Assembly (NCBI GenBank): GCA_002360945.1
Contig: DERO01000029.1
Location: 128,167 to 192,166, forward strand
Reading direction: 5' to 3'
Origin: Leclercia adecarboxylata
Lineage (GTDB): Bacteria > Pseudomonadota > Gammaproteobacteria > Enterobacterales > Enterobacteriaceae
Length of the DNA stretch: 64,000 bases
The position numbers were made by a program, and so were the translations under genes. The first letter of the stretch is position 1. Each line of letters begins with the position of its first letter. Below the pieces are notes generated by a model. It saw only the letters and a list, made by a program, of their open reading frames with translations. It was not told the DNA's origin and made no database searches. Of this stretch, positions 43,312 to 55,825 are shown piece by piece.

Positions 43312-44286
43312 TTAATGGATGCCGCCAATACGATTTAAGCGTACGCCGGTCGGCCATTCGCCTTCCTGTTTCTCAAAGCTCATCCAGATGGTGGTGGCTT
43401 TACCGACCAGATTTGCTTCCGGCACAAAGCCCCAGTAACGGCTGTCCGCGCTGTTATCGCGGTTATCACCCATCATGAAGTAGTGTCCCGGCGGCACAAT
43501 CCAGGTCGCCAGCTGTTGCCCCTGCTGCTGATAGTACATCCCCAGCTGATCCTGAGCGATGGAGACGGTCAGGATACGGTGCGTCACATCGCCCAGCGTC
43601 TCTTTACGCTCGTTCAGACGAATACCGTTCTCTTTGGTCTCGCCTTTCGGCAGCTGGAAGAAGCCGCTGGTGGCTTCGCCGCCGTTGCGACGGGCAAAGG
43701 TTTGCACAAAGTCGCTTGGCTCAACGCCGGAGTAAGTGACCGCCAGCGCGCTTCCGCAGGCCGTACCGGAACTGCAGCCAGGCTGAACCGTCACCTCTTT
43801 GGAGACCGGATTATACGTGACCTTATCGCCCGGCACGCCAACGGTGCGTTTGATGTAATCCAGACGCGGATCGTCCGGATATTTAAACACCACGATATCG
43901 CCACGTTTAGGATGACCGGTTTCGATCAGCGTTTTCTGGTAGATCGGATCTTTAATCCCGTAGGCGAACTTCTCCACCAGAATAAAATCACCGATCAGCA
44001 GCGTTGGCATCATCGAACCGGATGGGATCTGGAAAGGTTCATAGATAAATGAACGCACCACCAGCACAATCGCCAGCACCGGAAAGACCGAAGCGCCCGT
44101 CTCCAACCAGCCCGGCTTAGGGCTGACTTTTTTCAGGGTTTTTGGATCTAACTGGTCGCCCGTGGCCGCCTGTGCGGCGGCCTGACGTTCGCGACGTTTC
44201 GGGGCAAAGATAAACTTATCCAGACACCACAACAGCCCCGTCACCAGGGTGGCAATCACCAGGATCAGGGCAAACATGTTCGCCAT
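43312..44286 (-). CDS. lepB: LepB, signal peptidase I
   Basis: Inner-membrane serine protease that removes signal peptides from exported proteins. The 324-residue protein has two N-terminal membrane segments (about 4-22 and 62-77), the catalytic S91 in IPSGSMMPT and lysine K146 in DYIKRTVG, and the late box GDNRDNSADSR. It follows lepA by 17 bases. Confidence 0.98.
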   Translation of the reverse strand: MANMFALILVIATLVTGLLWCLDKFIFAPKRRERQAAAQAATGDQLDPKTLKKVSPKPGWLETGASVFPVLAIVLVVRSFIYEPFQIPSGSMMPTLLIGDFILVEKFAYGIKDPIYQKTLIETGHPKRGDIVVFKYPDDPRLDYIKRTVGVPGDKVTYNPVSKEVTVQPGCSSGTACGSALAVTYSGVEPSDFVQTFARRNGGEATSGFFQLPKGETKENGIRLNERKETLGDVTHRILTVSIAQDQLGMYYQQQGQQLATWIVPPGHYFMMGDNRDNSADSRYWGFVPEANLVGKATTIWMSFEKQEGEWPTGVRLNRIGGIH

Positions 44287-44303
44287 GCCAACTCCTTAAA
44301 GGA

Positions 44304-46103
<1,800 letters not shown>

Positions 46104-46274
46104 ATAGTTAAATAATTATGCCTTACGAATTCCTGGAGGCCGCTGTTCTTAGCCTGACGTTTTTCAGTGCGAAAACGCAGCATTCTACACTACATCTCCT
46201 TAACCGGGAAATGCTCTTCCAGCAAGCTTAGCGTGAAGATTCAGCGTTTTCTTTTATGAGATGTAAATAAAGCA

Positions 46275-46299
46275 AAGCCCGGTGACATCACCGGGCTTC
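46275..46299 (-). terminator. Terminator at the end of rseC
   Basis: AAGCCCGGTGA-TG-TCACCGGGCTT hairpin followed by TGCTTTATTT on the reverse strand; it includes the rseC stop codon. Confidence 0.85.
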
Positions 46300-46764
46300 A
46301 GAAGAGAGCATTTCGACGCGAAGCTCATCGGGGGGGAGCCCGACGCTGAGGATAACGGGCTGCCACTCTTCGCGAGCAGCAAGCCTCGACGAAAAGCCGC
46401 GGGCCAGTAAAAAACCCCCCACGCCACCGAGGGCTGCACCGCACATCGCGGCCAGATCGGTACCGAACAGCACCTGGAATACACCGCCCAGAGCAAACAG
46501 CCCCACCAGCGGGGAGAGATAGACCAGCATCGCCGAGCCCAGCAGGCTGCCTTCGGCGATGCCTAACTCGACTTTTTGCCCTGCCACCAGCGGCTCTGCA
46601 CTGGGCACACTGATGGTGTGCGACGTCTGCGGCCCGAGTTTGTTCAGCACCCGGCTACCGCAACCGGCGCGGGAGGCGCAGCTGTTACAGGATGCTTTTA
46701 CGTCACAACTCACCAGCGCAACGCCCTCCTGCCATGAAACGACAGTTGCCCACTCTTTGATCAT
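46288..46764 (-). CDS. rseC: RseC, SoxR-reducing and sigma-E modulating membrane protein
   Basis: Inner-membrane protein of 158 residues with a cysteine cluster (C-x6-C-x2-C-x5-C in SCDVKASCNSCASRAGC) at about 20-36 and two membrane segments (about 75-95 and 100-120). In E. coli RseC has a small positive effect on sigma-E and is linked with SoxR reduction. It overlaps rseB by four bases. Confidence 0.95.
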   Translation of the reverse strand: MIKEWATVVSWQEGVALVSCDVKASCNSCASRAGCGSRVLNKLGPQTSHTISVPSAEPLVAGQKVELGIAEGSLLGSAMLVYLSPLVGLFALGGVFQVLFGTDLAAMCGAALGGVGGFLLARGFSSRLAAREEWQPVILSVGLPPDELRVEMLSSEAR

Positions 46765-47714
46765 TGTCCGGCCTTGAATTTAATGCTGTCTGCAATGCGT
46801 TTAGCCGTTTGCGGCGGCAGTTCGCCCACGACGGTAATCTCGGCGTTATCACGCACGGTAGTGCTGACGGTGCGGCGTCCGGTGCGCAGCATCTGATCGG
46901 CGCTCACCGACGTTGCCCGGTTGATGTTAACCGAGAAACTGAACAAACCATCAGAGTAAAGACGTGATTCAACCGGGGTATCAATCGTCGGCAGCTGACG
47001 TCGGCTGCTGGAAACTTCGCTGAAGCCCTGCGGGATCCAGTTTGGTGCCCAGTTGAAGTTGACAGGATCGCCGGCCGGGACAGAGAGCAGCGGCGGCAGG
47101 CTGGCTTTTGCCAGATTCTGCATGCTGTTGCCGACCTGATCGTCGATGGTAAAGGAGATCACCCGGAACTGCTCCAGCGTCTCGCCATCTCGATCCAGCA
47201 GATCGACCCGCATCGGCAGCTTGGTCTCTGCATCCATCCAGACGATATAGCTGTAACGCGTCCCATCTCGTGCGACCACGCGCAGCACTTCGCACAATCG
47301 GTCAGCGATGCGGGTACGCCCTACGGAGATAAAGTCGTAGTAAGGTGCCAGCCGTTTGAAGTCGGTATAGATGAGCGAAGGCAGCGAATCAACGATGTAA
47401 TCGCCGTTCAGCGTAAAGGGCTCAAGACCCGGCTCAAAATAGCTGATTTCGTTGCCACGCTGCACGACTTCGCGGCGCGGACCATCCATCTGCAAAAGCT
47501 GGGCAAGCGGCTGTTTATCAAGACGGGCATGGCGATAGCGTAACGACTCTACACCCTGCTTATTGATACTGATAAAAGCCAGCTCGTAGTTGAGTGACTG
47601 GCTGGCCTGGTTCATTTGCTGTAACAACGCCCCGGACGATACATCAGCCGAGGCGTTGACAGTGAACAACAGGCTACCCGCCATCAGAGACATGGCGCAC
47701 CAAAGTTGCTTCAT
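46761..47714 (-). CDS. rseB: RseB, periplasmic sigma-E regulator
   Basis: Binds the periplasmic part of RseA and shields it from DegS; release by lipopolysaccharide signals allows sigma-E induction. The 317 residues start with a signal peptide (to about residue 23, VNASA) and form the two-domain MucB/RseB fold (SYFEPGLEPFTLNGDYIVDSLPS region). It shares one base with rseA. Confidence 0.96.
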   Translation of the reverse strand: MKQLWCAMSLMAGSLLFTVNASADVSSGALLQQMNQASQSLNYELAFISINKQGVESLRYRHARLDKQPLAQLLQMDGPRREVVQRGNEISYFEPGLEPFTLNGDYIVDSLPSLIYTDFKRLAPYYDFISVGRTRIADRLCEVLRVVARDGTRYSYIVWMDAETKLPMRVDLLDRDGETLEQFRVISFTIDDQVGNSMQNLAKASLPPLLSVPAGDPVNFNWAPNWIPQGFSEVSSSRRQLPTIDTPVESRLYSDGLFSFSVNINRATSVSADQMLRTGRRTVSTTVRDNAEITVVGELPPQTAKRIADSIKFKAGQ

Positions 47715-48364
47715 TACTGCGATTGCGTTCCTAAAGTTTGGTTTCCGGGCACTTGCACAGCAGCCTGCTGGGTTTGCGCCTGCTCAAACTGAAGCTGTTC
47801 GGAATGCAGACGACGCTGCAATTCGTAATCCTGCAACATCGCATTAATACGACGGCGTTGCTCTTGTACCTGCTGCTGCTGACCGGCGCCTGCCGATGCA
47901 TCAGAAGGAATACCCAGGCTTACCGGGCTGGCTTTGCCCATCATCGGCAGCGTATTGAACACTGGCGCTTCAGGTTGCTGGCTCACTTCAGATTGGGTGT
48001 TATAGTGCTGGACGCCAACAATAACTGCAAGCGATACGCAAGCAGCGACGCCCATTTGCGTCAGTTGACTCGCCCACGGGCGCACTTTGTTCCAGAAAGG
48101 CATCTTCTGCCACAGGTGCGGTGCCGGTTGGGCTTCAGGAATCAGCGGAGTGGCCTGAGAAACAGGTTCATTCTCGATGGCAGCCATTACGCGAGATGAG
48201 ATATCAAAATGGAGGAGCTCGCCGGTATCGCCGCGCATAGTATCGCGGATGAGATGATAACTCTCCCAGGTTTTTTGCATCTCAGGAGAGCGAGAGAGCT
48301 CGTTGAGCATCTCACTGTCCAGCGTTTCACCATCCATTAAAGCGGAAAGTTGTTCTTTCTGCAT
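47714..48364 (-). CDS. rseA: RseA, anti-sigma-E factor
   Basis: Single-pass membrane protein of 216 residues. Residues 1-66 (MQKEQLSALMDGETLDSEML...) form the cytoplasmic sigma-E binding domain, a membrane segment follows at about 100-118 (MGVAACVSLAVIVGVQ), and the remainder is periplasmic and glutamine-rich. DegS and RseP cleave it during envelope stress. It lies 31 bases after rpoE. Confidence 0.97.
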   Translation of the reverse strand: MQKEQLSALMDGETLDSEMLNELSRSPEMQKTWESYHLIRDTMRGDTGELLHFDISSRVMAAIENEPVSQATPLIPEAQPAPHLWQKMPFWNKVRPWASQLTQMGVAACVSLAVIVGVQHYNTQSEVSQQPEAPVFNTLPMMGKASPVSLGIPSDASAGAGQQQQVQEQRRRINAMLQDYELQRRLHSEQLQFEQAQTQQAAVQVPGNQTLGTQSQ

Positions 48365-48395
48365 GCCTAATACCTTTTCCAGTATCCCGCTATCG

Positions 48396-48971
48396 TCAAC
48401 GCCTGATTAGCGGTTGAACTTTATTATCAATAGCTTCTCGCGCACGAAATATCCGTGAGCGAACCGTACCGACCGGGCAATCCATGATAGCGGCTATCTC
48501 TTCATAGCTCAGGCCATCCAACTCCCGCAACGTAATTGCCATGCGTAAATCTTCCGGGAGCGACTCGATGGTGCGAAAAACTATTTGTCTCAGTTCTTCT
48601 GACAACATTAAGTTCTCAGGGTTCGAAATTTCTTTTAACGCACCGCCGCTTTCAAAATTTTCGGCGTCGATGGCGTCAACGTCGCTTGAAGGCGGACGGC
48701 GGCCCTGAGCGACGAGGTAGTTTTTGGCGGTATTGACAGCAATACGATACAGCCAGGTATAAAAAGCACTATCTCCCCGGAAAGATTCCAGCGCGCGATA
48801 GGCCTTGATAAAAGACTCCTGTACTACGTCAGGGACATCGCCTGACGGTACATAGCGGGACACCAGACTCGCCACTTTATGCTGGTAGCGCACCACCAGT
48901 AAGTTAAAGGCTTTCTGATCTCCCTTCTGGACCCGTTCAACCAGAATCTGGTCCGTTAACTGCTCGCTCAT
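48396..48971 (-). CDS. rpoE: RpoE, extracytoplasmic stress sigma factor sigma-E
   Basis: Directs transcription of envelope-stress genes and several small RNAs. The 191 residues, start MSEQLTDQILVERVQKGDQ at 48971, have region 2 (SFIKAYRALESFRGDSAFYTWLYRIA) and region 4 helix-turn-helix (LDGLSYEEIAAIMDCPVGTVRSRIFRARE). An in-frame GTG 33 bases upstream exists but the ATG with GGGGAG ahead is the family start. It heads rpoE-rseABC. Confidence 0.98.
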   Translation of the reverse strand: MSEQLTDQILVERVQKGDQKAFNLLVVRYQHKVASLVSRYVPSGDVPDVVQESFIKAYRALESFRGDSAFYTWLYRIAVNTAKNYLVAQGRRPPSSDVDAIDAENFESGGALKEISNPENLMLSEELRQIVFRTIESLPEDLRMAITLRELDGLSYEEIAAIMDCPVGTVRSRIFRAREAIDNKVQPLIRR

Positions 48972-49139
48972 CCGAGGTAATGTCTCCCCAAACCTAAAAT
49001 CCACGCGTTATCGAAACGCCACTCCAAACACTGCACTGTGAGCAAGCAGTTGCTTTGAGGGTCTTTTTTTCAAAAAGTTCCGTCACGCCTTTGTTTTTGT
49101 TAATCGCGTCGCAGACTGTTCATTTTCTATCATTATAAG

Positions 49140-49165
49140 TCTGATACTGAAACGCACCCAGTTTC
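49140..49165 (-). promoter_or_regulatory. Candidate sigma-E-dependent promoter of rpoE
   Basis: GAAACT (49160-49165) and TCAGA (49140-49144), spaced by 15 bases on the reverse strand, resemble the sigma-E consensus GGAACTT/TCTGA. E. coli rpoE is autoregulated. The remainder of the 423-base rpoE-nadB spacer is AT-rich and, apart from the NadR box, shows nothing I recognise. Confidence 0.4.
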
Positions 49166-49370
49166 TGATAAGAATTGCCATTTTACCGCTTGCAGGGTAC
49201 CGCAAGACAGGCTTTATTTCATCACAAAATCTGAAGCTAACGATCTGCTTCGCAAAATATTTTCGCCCTTTTTCTGTTTTATCACCGCCACAGCGGCTGT
49301 TTAGTCATTGCAACAAGTCGCAAAAAAAACGTGCGATTCATCGCATTCGGGTGCTATGCTGACCAAACAC

Positions 49371-49388
49371 TGTTTAGTAAATTAAACA
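49371..49388. promoter_or_regulatory. NadR operator of nadB
   Basis: TGTTTA-GTAAAT-TAAACA matches the NadR box TGTTTA-N6-TAAACA exactly and ends seven bases before the nadB start, so NAD-bound NadR should block transcription. Confidence 0.92.
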
Positions 49389-49394
49389 CACATC

Positions 49395-51014
49395 ATGAAC
49401 GCAATGTCTGAACTCTCCTGTGACGTACTGATTATTGGCAGCGGTGCCGCCGGCCTTTCCCTTGCGCTGCGACTCGCCTCACACCAGAAAGTGATTGTCC
49501 TCAGCAAAGGTCCCATCAGCGAAGGCTCCACCTTCTATGCGCAGGGCGGGATTGCCGCTGTGTTTGATGAAACGGACAGTATCGACTCGCATGTGGAAGA
49601 TACCCTGATTGCCGGTGGCGGCATCGTGGATAAACACGCCGCGGAGTTTGTCGCCAGTAATGCCCGTCACTGTGTGCAGTGGCTTATCGATCAGGGGGTG
49701 TTGTTTGATACGCATGTGCAGCCCAACGGGGAAGAGAGTTACCACCTGACCCGGGAAGGCGGGCATAGCCATCGCCGCATCCTGCACGCTGCGGATGCCA
49801 CCGGGAAAGAGGTCGAAACGACGCTGGTCAGCCAGGCGTTAAACCATCCGAACATCCAGGTGCTGGAACGCAGCAACGCGGTGGACCTGATTATCTCCGA
49901 CAAGATTGGCCTGCCGGGTACGCGCCGCGTCGTGGGTGCCTGGGTCTGGAACCGGAATAAAGAGACGGTAGAAACCTGCCGGGCAAAATCGGTAGTGCTG
50001 GCAACAGGCGGTGCCTCCAAGGTCTATCAGTACACCACCAACCCGGATATTTCTTCAGGTGACGGGATTGCCATGGCCTGGCGTGCAGGCTGTCGCGTGG
50101 CCAACCTGGAGTTTAACCAGTTCCACCCCACCGCCCTATTCCACCCTCAGGCCCGCAATTTCCTGCTGACAGAAGCCCTGCGTGGTGAAGGTGCACATTT
50201 AAAACGCCCGGACGGCACGCGCTTTATGCCAGACTTTGACGAGCGTGGCGAGCTGGCGCCGCGTGATGTCGTGGCCCGTGCTATCGATCATGAAATGAAG
50301 CGCCTGGGCGTGGACTGCATGTATCTGGATATCAGCCATAAACCGGCAGAATTTGTGCGTCAGCACTTCCCGACTATCTATGAAAAACTGTTGGGATTAG
50401 GTATCGACATCACCAAAGAATCAATGCCGGTGGTGCCGGCGGCGCACTATACCTGCGGCGGGGTAATGGTGGACGATCATGGCCGAACCGACGTCGACGG
50501 TCTGTACGCTATCGGCGAAGTGAGTTATACCGGCCTGCATGGCGCTAACCGTATGGCTTCGAACTCCCTGCTGGAGTGTCTGGTCTATGGCTGGTCGGCA
50601 GCGGAAGATATTACCAAGCGCTTGCCTTACGCCCGTCAGGCGGAAAACCTGCCTGCCTGGGATGAGAGTCGCGTGGAAAACCCGGATGAGCTGGTAGTGA
50701 TCCAGCATAACTGGCACGAGCTGCGCCTCTTTATGTGGGATTACGTCGGAATTGTGCGCACCACCAAGCGGCTGGAGCGCGCCCTGCGCCGCATTACTAT
50801 GCTGCAGCAGGAGATTGACGAGTATTACGCCCACTTCCGCGTCTCAAACAACCTGCTGGAGTTACGTAACCTGGTTCAGGTGGCGGAGTTGATTGTACGC
50901 TGCGCGATGATGCGCAAAGAGAGCCGCGGGCTGCATTATACGCTCGACTACCCGGAACAACTTGAGCACTCCGGGCCGTCCGTGCTCTCTCCGCTGACTC
51001 ACATAAACAGATAG
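49395..51014 (+). CDS. nadB: NadB, L-aspartate oxidase
   Basis: FAD enzyme that oxidises aspartate to iminoaspartate, first step of NAD synthesis. The 539 residues have the FAD-binding start [19 protein letters not shown], the [12 protein letters not shown] block, and the active-site regions [13 protein letters not shown] and [15 protein letters not shown]. Its 3' end overlaps the convergent trmN6 by 16 bases. Confidence 0.98.
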   Translation: MNAMSELSCDVLIIGSGAAGLSLALRLASHQKVIVLSKGPISEGSTFYAQGGIAAVFDETDSIDSHVEDTLIAGGGIVDKHAAEFVASNARHCVQWLIDQGVLFDTHVQPNGEESYHLTREGGHSHRRILHAADATGKEVETTLVSQALNHPNIQVLERSNAVDLIISDKIGLPGTRRVVGAWVWNRNKETVETCRAKSVVLATGGASKVYQYTTNPDISSGDGIAMAWRAGCRVANLEFNQFHPTALFHPQARNFLLTEALRGEGAHLKRPDGTRFMPDFDERGELAPRDVVARAIDHEMKRLGVDCMYLDISHKPAEFVRQHFPTIYEKLLGLGIDITKESMPVVPAAHYTCGGVMVDDHGRTDVDGLYAIGEVSYTGLHGANRMASNSLLECLVYGWSAAEDITKRLPYARQAENLPAWDESRVENPDELVVIQHNWHELRLFMWDYVGIVRTTKRLERALRRITMLQQEIDEYYAHFRVSNNLLELRNLVQVAELIVRCAMMRKESRGLHYTLDYPEQLEHSGPSVLSPLTHINR

Positions 51015-51736
51015 AACGGGTGGGTCAGCGCCGTGTAATCCTCGGAATAACGCTGATCCGGCCCACGGATCACCATCCTGTCGCTGAAGCACTCCCCTTC
51101 TTTCGGCGACAGCGCCACCAGCACACGGTGCGGTAACCTGCCGTCCGTATCAGCAATATCGGTGCGCAGACGTAAATACCAGCCCATCTCCAGTGCATTA
51201 TTGATCAGCGCACTGCCCGCGCTTTCCGGTAATACCACACAGAAAAAGCCCTCTTCGGTGATCAACGCTGCCGCACAGGCTAACAGTGAACTGTGATCGA
51301 GGGAGCCGGTTGAACGCGCTTGATCGCGCTCGGGCGTTGCGCACCCGACGCCGGGTTCATAATAAGGAGGATTACTGACAATTAAGTCATAGCGAGCCGT
51401 TTGCTCAGGTGCCCAGGTCACAATATCCGCACAATGGAGGGTGATACGAGAAGCCCAGGGAGATTCAGCCACGTTTTCTGCCGCCTGTTCGGCCGCCTGT
51501 GGATCCAGCTCAACCGCATCCAGGGTAACAGACTCACCGGTACGCTGTGCGAGCATCAGGGCTAATAATCCACTGCCGCTGCCAATATCGAGGATACGTT
51601 TAACGCCTGCTACCGGTGCCCATGCCCCCAGTAAAATGCCATCAGTGCCAACTTTCATCGCACAGCGATCGTGCGCAACAAAGAACTGCTTAAAGGTAAA
51701 ACCATCGCGGCGCAGCTGCGCTTTGAGTTGAGACAT
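50999..51736 (-). CDS. trmN6: TrmN6 (YfiC), tRNA1(Val) adenosine-37 N6-methyltransferase
   Basis: Methylates A37 of tRNA-Val(1). The 245 residues have a Rossmann SAM site ([16 protein letters not shown]) and the amino-methyltransferase motif NPPYY. The ATG at 51736 gives the length of the E. coli protein; the open frame extends upstream without family similarity. It is convergent with nadB and divergent from srmB. Confidence 0.95.
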   Translation of the reverse strand: MSQLKAQLRRDGFTFKQFFVAHDRCAMKVGTDGILLGAWAPVAGVKRILDIGSGSGLLALMLAQRTGESVTLDAVELDPQAAEQAAENVAESPWASRITLHCADIVTWAPEQTARYDLIVSNPPYYEPGVGCATPERDQARSTGSLDHSSLLACAAALITEEGFFCVVLPESAGSALINNALEMGWYLRLRTDIADTDGRLPHRVLVALSPKEGECFSDRMVIRGPDQRYSEDYTALTHPFYLFM

Positions 51737-51868
51737 GTCAGAGCAACCTTCAAAATGAAACGGGTGTAGCATAGGTGAAAGCGCAACGAGGGAAAAGGGA
51801 TATCCACACAAACAGATGAAGATCGCAGCCATAACGTCTATAATCAGCGCCCCACACAGAGGTAGAAC

Positions 51869-53197
51869 ATGACTGTAACGACTTTTTCCGAACTTGAACT
51901 CGACGAAAGCCTTCTGGAAGCCCTCCAGAATAAAGGCTTCACACGCCCGACTGCCATCCAGGCGGCAGCCATTCCGCCTGCGTTAGAAGGCCGCGACGTA
52001 CTCGGTTCAGCGCCGACAGGCACCGGTAAAACAGCGGCGTACCTGCTGCCCGTCTTGCAGCACCTTATTGATTTCCCACGTAAGAAATCCGGCCCGCCGC
52101 GCATCCTTATCCTGACCCCGACACGTGAGTTAGCCGTTCAGGTTGCGGAGCATGCGCGTGAACTGGCCGCCAATACCCATCTGGATATTGCGACCATCAC
52201 CGGTGGCGTTGCCTATATGAACCACGCCGAAGTGTTCAGTGAGAACCAGGATATCGTGGTCGCCACGACCGGGCGCTTAATGCAGTACATCAAAGAAGAA
52301 AACTTTGACTGTCGTGCTGTTGAAACGCTGATTCTGGATGAAGCGGACCGCATGCTGGAACTGGGCTTTGCGCAGGATATCGAACATATCGCAGGCGAAA
52401 CGCGCTGGCGTAAACAGACCATGCTGTTTTCCGCGACGCTTGAAGGCGATGCCATTAAGGACTTTGCAGAGCGTCTGCTTGACGATCCGGCAGAGGTCTC
52501 TGCTACGCCTTCTACCCGTGAGCGCAAAAAAATTCACCAGTGGTATTATCGTGCCGATAACTACGAGCATAAGCTCGAGTTACTTAAACATCTGTTAAAA
52601 CAGGATGATACGACACGTACCATTGTTTTTGTCCGTAAACGCGAACGTGTGCATGAGCTGGCGGAACAACTCCGGGCTGCAGGGATTAACAACTGTTATC
52701 TCGAAGGCGAGATGGCGCAGGTTAAACGTACCGAAGGGATTAAACGCCTGACCGAAGGTCGCGTGAATGTGCTGATTGCCACCGACGTGGCGGCGCGGGG
52801 TATCGATATTCCTGAAGTGAGCCATGTGATTAACTTCGACATGCCGCGCAGCGGAGATACCTACCTGCACCGTATCGGTCGTACCGGACGTGCTGGCCTT
52901 AAAGGCACCGCTATCTCTCTTGTTGAAGCACATGACTATCTGCTGCTGCAGAAAGTGGGCCGCTATATCGACGAGCCGGTAAAAGCGCGCGTGATTGATG
53001 AACTGCGCCCTGTTACCCGTCCGCCAAGCGAAAAGATGACGGGTAAGCCGTCGAAGAAAGTGCTCGCTAAGCGCGCAGAGAAAAAAGAGAAAGAAAAAGA
53101 GAAACCGCGCGTGAAGCAACGCCACCGTGACAGCAAAAACATCGGCAAGCGTCGTAAGCCAAGCGGCAGCGAGCCAGCTTCACAGAAAGAAGAGTAA
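51869..53197 (+). CDS. srmB: SrmB, DEAD-box RNA helicase
   Basis: ATP-dependent RNA helicase that assists early 50S subunit assembly. The 442 residues have the Q motif ([22 protein letters not shown]), Walker [13 protein letters not shown] in [12 protein letters not shown], and motif [12 protein letters not shown], with a basic lysine-rich C-terminal tail from about 385. E. coli SrmB has 444 residues. Confidence 0.98.
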   Translation: MTVTTFSELELDESLLEALQNKGFTRPTAIQAAAIPPALEGRDVLGSAPTGTGKTAAYLLPVLQHLIDFPRKKSGPPRILILTPTRELAVQVAEHARELAANTHLDIATITGGVAYMNHAEVFSENQDIVVATTGRLMQYIKEENFDCRAVETLILDEADRMLELGFAQDIEHIAGETRWRKQTMLFSATLEGDAIKDFAERLLDDPAEVSATPSTRERKKIHQWYYRADNYEHKLELLKHLLKQDDTTRTIVFVRKRERVHELAEQLRAAGINNCYLEGEMAQVKRTEGIKRLTEGRVNVLIATDVAARGIDIPEVSHVINFDMPRSGDTYLHRIGRTGRAGLKGTAISLVEAHDYLLLQKVGRYIDEPVKARVIDELRPVTRPPSEKMTGKPSKKVLAKRAEKKEKEKEKPRVKQRHRDSKNIGKRRKPSGSEPASQKEE

Positions 53198-53230
53198 AAA
53201 AACGCCGGGGTTAACCCGGCGTTTTTTTAT
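53198..53230. terminator. Bidirectional terminator of srmB and grcA
   Basis: AAAAAAACGCCGGG-GTTAA-CCCGGCGTTTTTTT hairpin with A-run and T-run flanks between the convergent genes. Confidence 0.93.
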
Positions 53231-53247
53231 CTGCACGCAGCCAACGA

Positions 53248-53631
53248 TTACAGGCTGGCGGTAAAGGTACGCGCAATCACGTCACGCTGCTGTTCTGCAG
53301 TCAGTGAGTTGAAGCGAACGGCATAGCCAGAAACGCGGATGGTCAGCTGCGGATATTTTTCCGGATGCTTAACGGCATCTTCCAGGGTTTCACGACGCAG
53401 CACGTTAACATTTAGATGCTGACCGCCCTCAACACGCACTTCTGGTTTGATTTCCATTGGGATTTCGCGATATTCGAATTCGCCCAGTGCATTAACCTGA
53501 ACAACTTCGTCTTCAGCAAAGCCTGCTTTTGCACATACGCAGCGCGCTTCGCCTTTTTCGCTGTCCAGCAGCCAGAAAGAGTTCAGCAGGTCGTCGTTTG
53601 CAGCTTTAGTAATCTGGATACCAGTAATCAT
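53248..53631 (-). CDS. grcA: GrcA (YfiD), autonomous glycyl radical cofactor
   Basis: Spare glycyl-radical domain that replaces the oxygen-damaged C-terminus of pyruvate formate-lyase. The 127-residue protein ends with the radical motif [14 protein letters not shown]. An FNR box lies upstream at the right place for activation without oxygen. Confidence 0.97.
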   Translation of the reverse strand: MITGIQITKAANDDLLNSFWLLDSEKGEARCVCAKAGFAEDEVVQVNALGEFEYREIPMEIKPEVRVEGGQHLNVNVLRRETLEDAVKHPEKYPQLTIRVSGYAVRFNSLTAEQQRDVIARTFTASL

Positions 53632-53739
53632 GTGATGCCTCCCTTAAACTACACTATTGGGTGTCGCCCGTTTTTTAGGGCAATTGGTAAAACCATTGTT
53701 GCTTGAGTGTATATATATCAGTCAACCCACCGCCATTCA

Positions 53740-53753
53740 TTGACCTAAATCAA
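53740..53753. promoter_or_regulatory. FNR box of grcA
   Basis: TTGACCTAAATCAA matches the FNR consensus TTGAT-N4-ATCAA with one change. It is centred about 30 bases upstream of the TATATATA stretch (53710-53717), a possible -10, which suits a class II FNR site. The remainder of the 313-base spacer to ung is AT-rich with no further signal I can name. Confidence 0.8.
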
Positions 53754-53944
53754 TAAAAACCACACAAGTGAAAGGGTGATACAAGGAGATTATTGTTTTA
53801 TATCAATTTTACCCAAAACCTGTTTTCAAAAAATCTCGTAATTTTTAAATATTTTTCAACGGGATGACCTTTTCCCCACGGCAATTTTGCTCCCTCGTCA
53901 TAAGCAGTTAAGCTAGGGGCAGAGAAAATTCGCAGGAGAGCGAG

Positions 53945-54634
53945 ATGACAACACCTTTAACCTGGCACGACGTACTGGCCGATGAGAAAAAACAACCTTA
54001 TTTCATCAACACGCTGAACACTGTTGCCGCTGAACGCGAGGCCGGCACCACCATCTATCCGCCGCAGAAAGACGTGTTTAACGCCTTTCGTTTTACCGAA
54101 CTGGCCGATGTCAAAGTGGTGATCCTGGGTCAGGATCCTTATCACGGGCCGGGCCAGGCGCACGGACTGGCCTTTTCCGTGCGTCCGGGCGTTGCGACTC
54201 CGCCTTCCCTGCTGAATATGTATAAGGAGTTGGAAGCCTCGGTACCCGGCTTTACCCGGCCTGCACATGGCTATCTGGAAAGCTGGGCGCGCCAGGGAGT
54301 CCTGCTGCTCAATACCGTGCTAACGGTTCGCGCGGGGCAGGCGCACTCCCATGCCAGCCTCGGCTGGGAGACGTTTACGGATAAAGTCATCAGCCTGATT
54401 AACCAACATCGGGAAGGGGTGGTGTTTTTACTGTGGGGATCGCACGCGCAGAAGAAAGGCGCAATCATTGATACCCAGCGCCATCATGTGCTGAAAGCAC
54501 CGCACCCATCACCGCTGTCAGCGCATCGCGGATTTTTTGGCTGCAACCATTTTGTGCTGGCGAATGAGTGGCTGGAGAAACAGGGCGAAACGCCGATTGA
54601 CTGGATGCCAGAGTTACCGGCTGAAAGCGAATAG
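53945..54634 (+). CDS. ung: Ung, uracil-DNA glycosylase
   Basis: Removes uracil from DNA in base excision repair. The 229 residues contain the catalytic water-activating motif [18 protein letters not shown] (D64 region), and the DNA-binding [11 protein letters not shown] loop. Length equals E. coli Ung. It is divergent from grcA. Confidence 0.98.
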   Translation: MTTPLTWHDVLADEKKQPYFINTLNTVAAEREAGTTIYPPQKDVFNAFRFTELADVKVVILGQDPYHGPGQAHGLAFSVRPGVATPPSLLNMYKELEASVPGFTRPAHGYLESWARQGVLLLNTVLTVRAGQAHSHASLGWETFTDKVISLINQHREGVVFLLWGSHAQKKGAIIDTQRHHVLKAPHPSPLSAHRGFFGCNHFVLANEWLEKQGETPIDWMPELPAESE

Positions 54635-54643
54635 ATTGGTTTT

Positions 54644-54711
54644 TGTAGGCCGGGTAAGGCGAAGCCGCCACCCGGCACACTGCCCGGCGGCGCTACGCTT
54701 GCCGGGCCTAC
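54644..54711. repeat. BIME: two inverted REP units between ung and yfiF
   Basis: TGTAGGCCGGGTAAGGCG... and ...GCTTGCCGGGCCTACG units face each other around ACACTGCCCGG. Typical extragenic REP pair at a convergent gene junction. Confidence 0.85.
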
Positions 54712-54724
54712 GAACAGAGCGAAA

Positions 54725-55825
54725 TTACGCTTTGTTCTGACGCCACCACTCCGCCAGCAGAACGCCGGTCGCAACGGATACGTTGAGGCTTTCTACATTG
54801 CCGGTGCCATCGATTGAGACGCTCAGATCGGCGCTGGACAGTGCCGCATCGGTCAGACCATCACGCTCCTGACCTAACACCAGCACCATTTTACGCGGCA
54901 GTGTCGCTTTAAACAGCGGCGTGGTGCCTTTATGGCTGGAGGTGGTCACAATGGCGTAGCCCGCTTTACGGAACTGCTCAATGGCTTCCAGCACGCTGTC
55001 GCCAGTGATCGGCTGAACGTGCTCCGCGCCGCCTTCCGCCGTACGGATTGCCGCACCGGATTCCAGCAGAGCCGCATCCTGCAACAGTACCCCTTTCACG
55101 CCAAAATGAGCGCAGCTGCGCATCATCGCGCCGAGGTTGTGCGGGTTGCCCACGTCTTCAAGGGCCAGCACGCAGTCATCTTCACCTGCCTGGCTAACCC
55201 ACTGCTTAACGGTAGTTCCGTTACGTTTCTTAATCAGGAAGCACACGCCACCGTGGTGTTCGGTGCCAGACGCTTTGGTGATCTCAGCATCGTCTACCAC
55301 GTGGTAGGCTTTGCGGTTGGCCGCCATCCATCGCAGCGCTTCTTTGAAACGCGGCGTAACGCTCTGGATAAACCAGGCGCGAACGATGCAATCAGGACGG
55401 CTCTGGAACAGGGCCTGACAGGCGTTCTCACCGTAGACGCGGGTCTCTTCCGCGCGCTGACGGCGGATCACTTCAGGATCAATAACCGCTTTACCGGCCA
55501 TGCTGCCGTGATCGACGGGTGCCTTTGACTCATCGCCCGGTGCGCGAGAAACGGTACGCCATGGCGACGCATCGCGGTTAAAGTCGTCGCGTTTGAAATC
55601 ATCACGCTTACGGTCGTCACGTTTACGATCGTCGCGTTTGCGGTCATCACCGCGGCTGTTTCTCTCATCGCGGGCGGGGCGACGGCCACCGTCTGCACGA
55701 GATGGCCCTGGACGTCCGCCACCTTTTCCGGTACGCGGATTTTCGGTGCGTTTATCAGAGTCATCATCACTGCGGACATACATCACTTTGACCTTGCCGC
55801 TTTTGTTTTTCAGTTCGTCGTTCAT
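54725..55825 (-). CDS. yfiF: YfiF, SpoU-family RNA 2'-O-methyltransferase
   Basis: The C-terminal 150 residues form the SPOUT methyltransferase ([50 protein letters not shown]); the substrate RNA is not known to me. The N-terminal third is a charged, low-complexity tail. The 366-residue protein is about 20 residues longer than E. coli YfiF (345), owing to a repeat of RKRDD units at about residues 59-85. The ATG at 55825 ([20 protein letters not shown]) matches the family start. Confidence 0.92.
   Translation of the reverse strand: MNDELKNKSGKVKVMYVRSDDDSDKRTENPRTGKGGGRPGPSRADGGRRPARDERNSRGDDRKRDDRKRDDRKRDDFKRDDFNRDASPWRTVSRAPGDESKAPVDHGSMAGKAVIDPEVIRRQRAEETRVYGENACQALFQSRPDCIVRAWFIQSVTPRFKEALRWMAANRKAYHVVDDAEITKASGTEHHGGVCFLIKKRNGTTVKQWVSQAGEDDCVLALEDVGNPHNLGAMMRSCAHFGVKGVLLQDAALLESGAAIRTAEGGAEHVQPITGDSVLEAIEQFRKAGYAIVTTSSHKGTTPLFKATLPRKMVLVLGQERDGLTDAALSSADLSVSIDGTGNVESLNVSVATGVLLAEWWRQNKA
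55575..55650. repeat. In-frame 15-base tandem repeat inside yfiF
   Basis: About five copies of a 15-base unit (reverse strand GAYGAYMGNAARCGN) encode [14 protein letters not shown]. The copies differ at third positions, so the array is not brand new. Confidence 0.85.
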
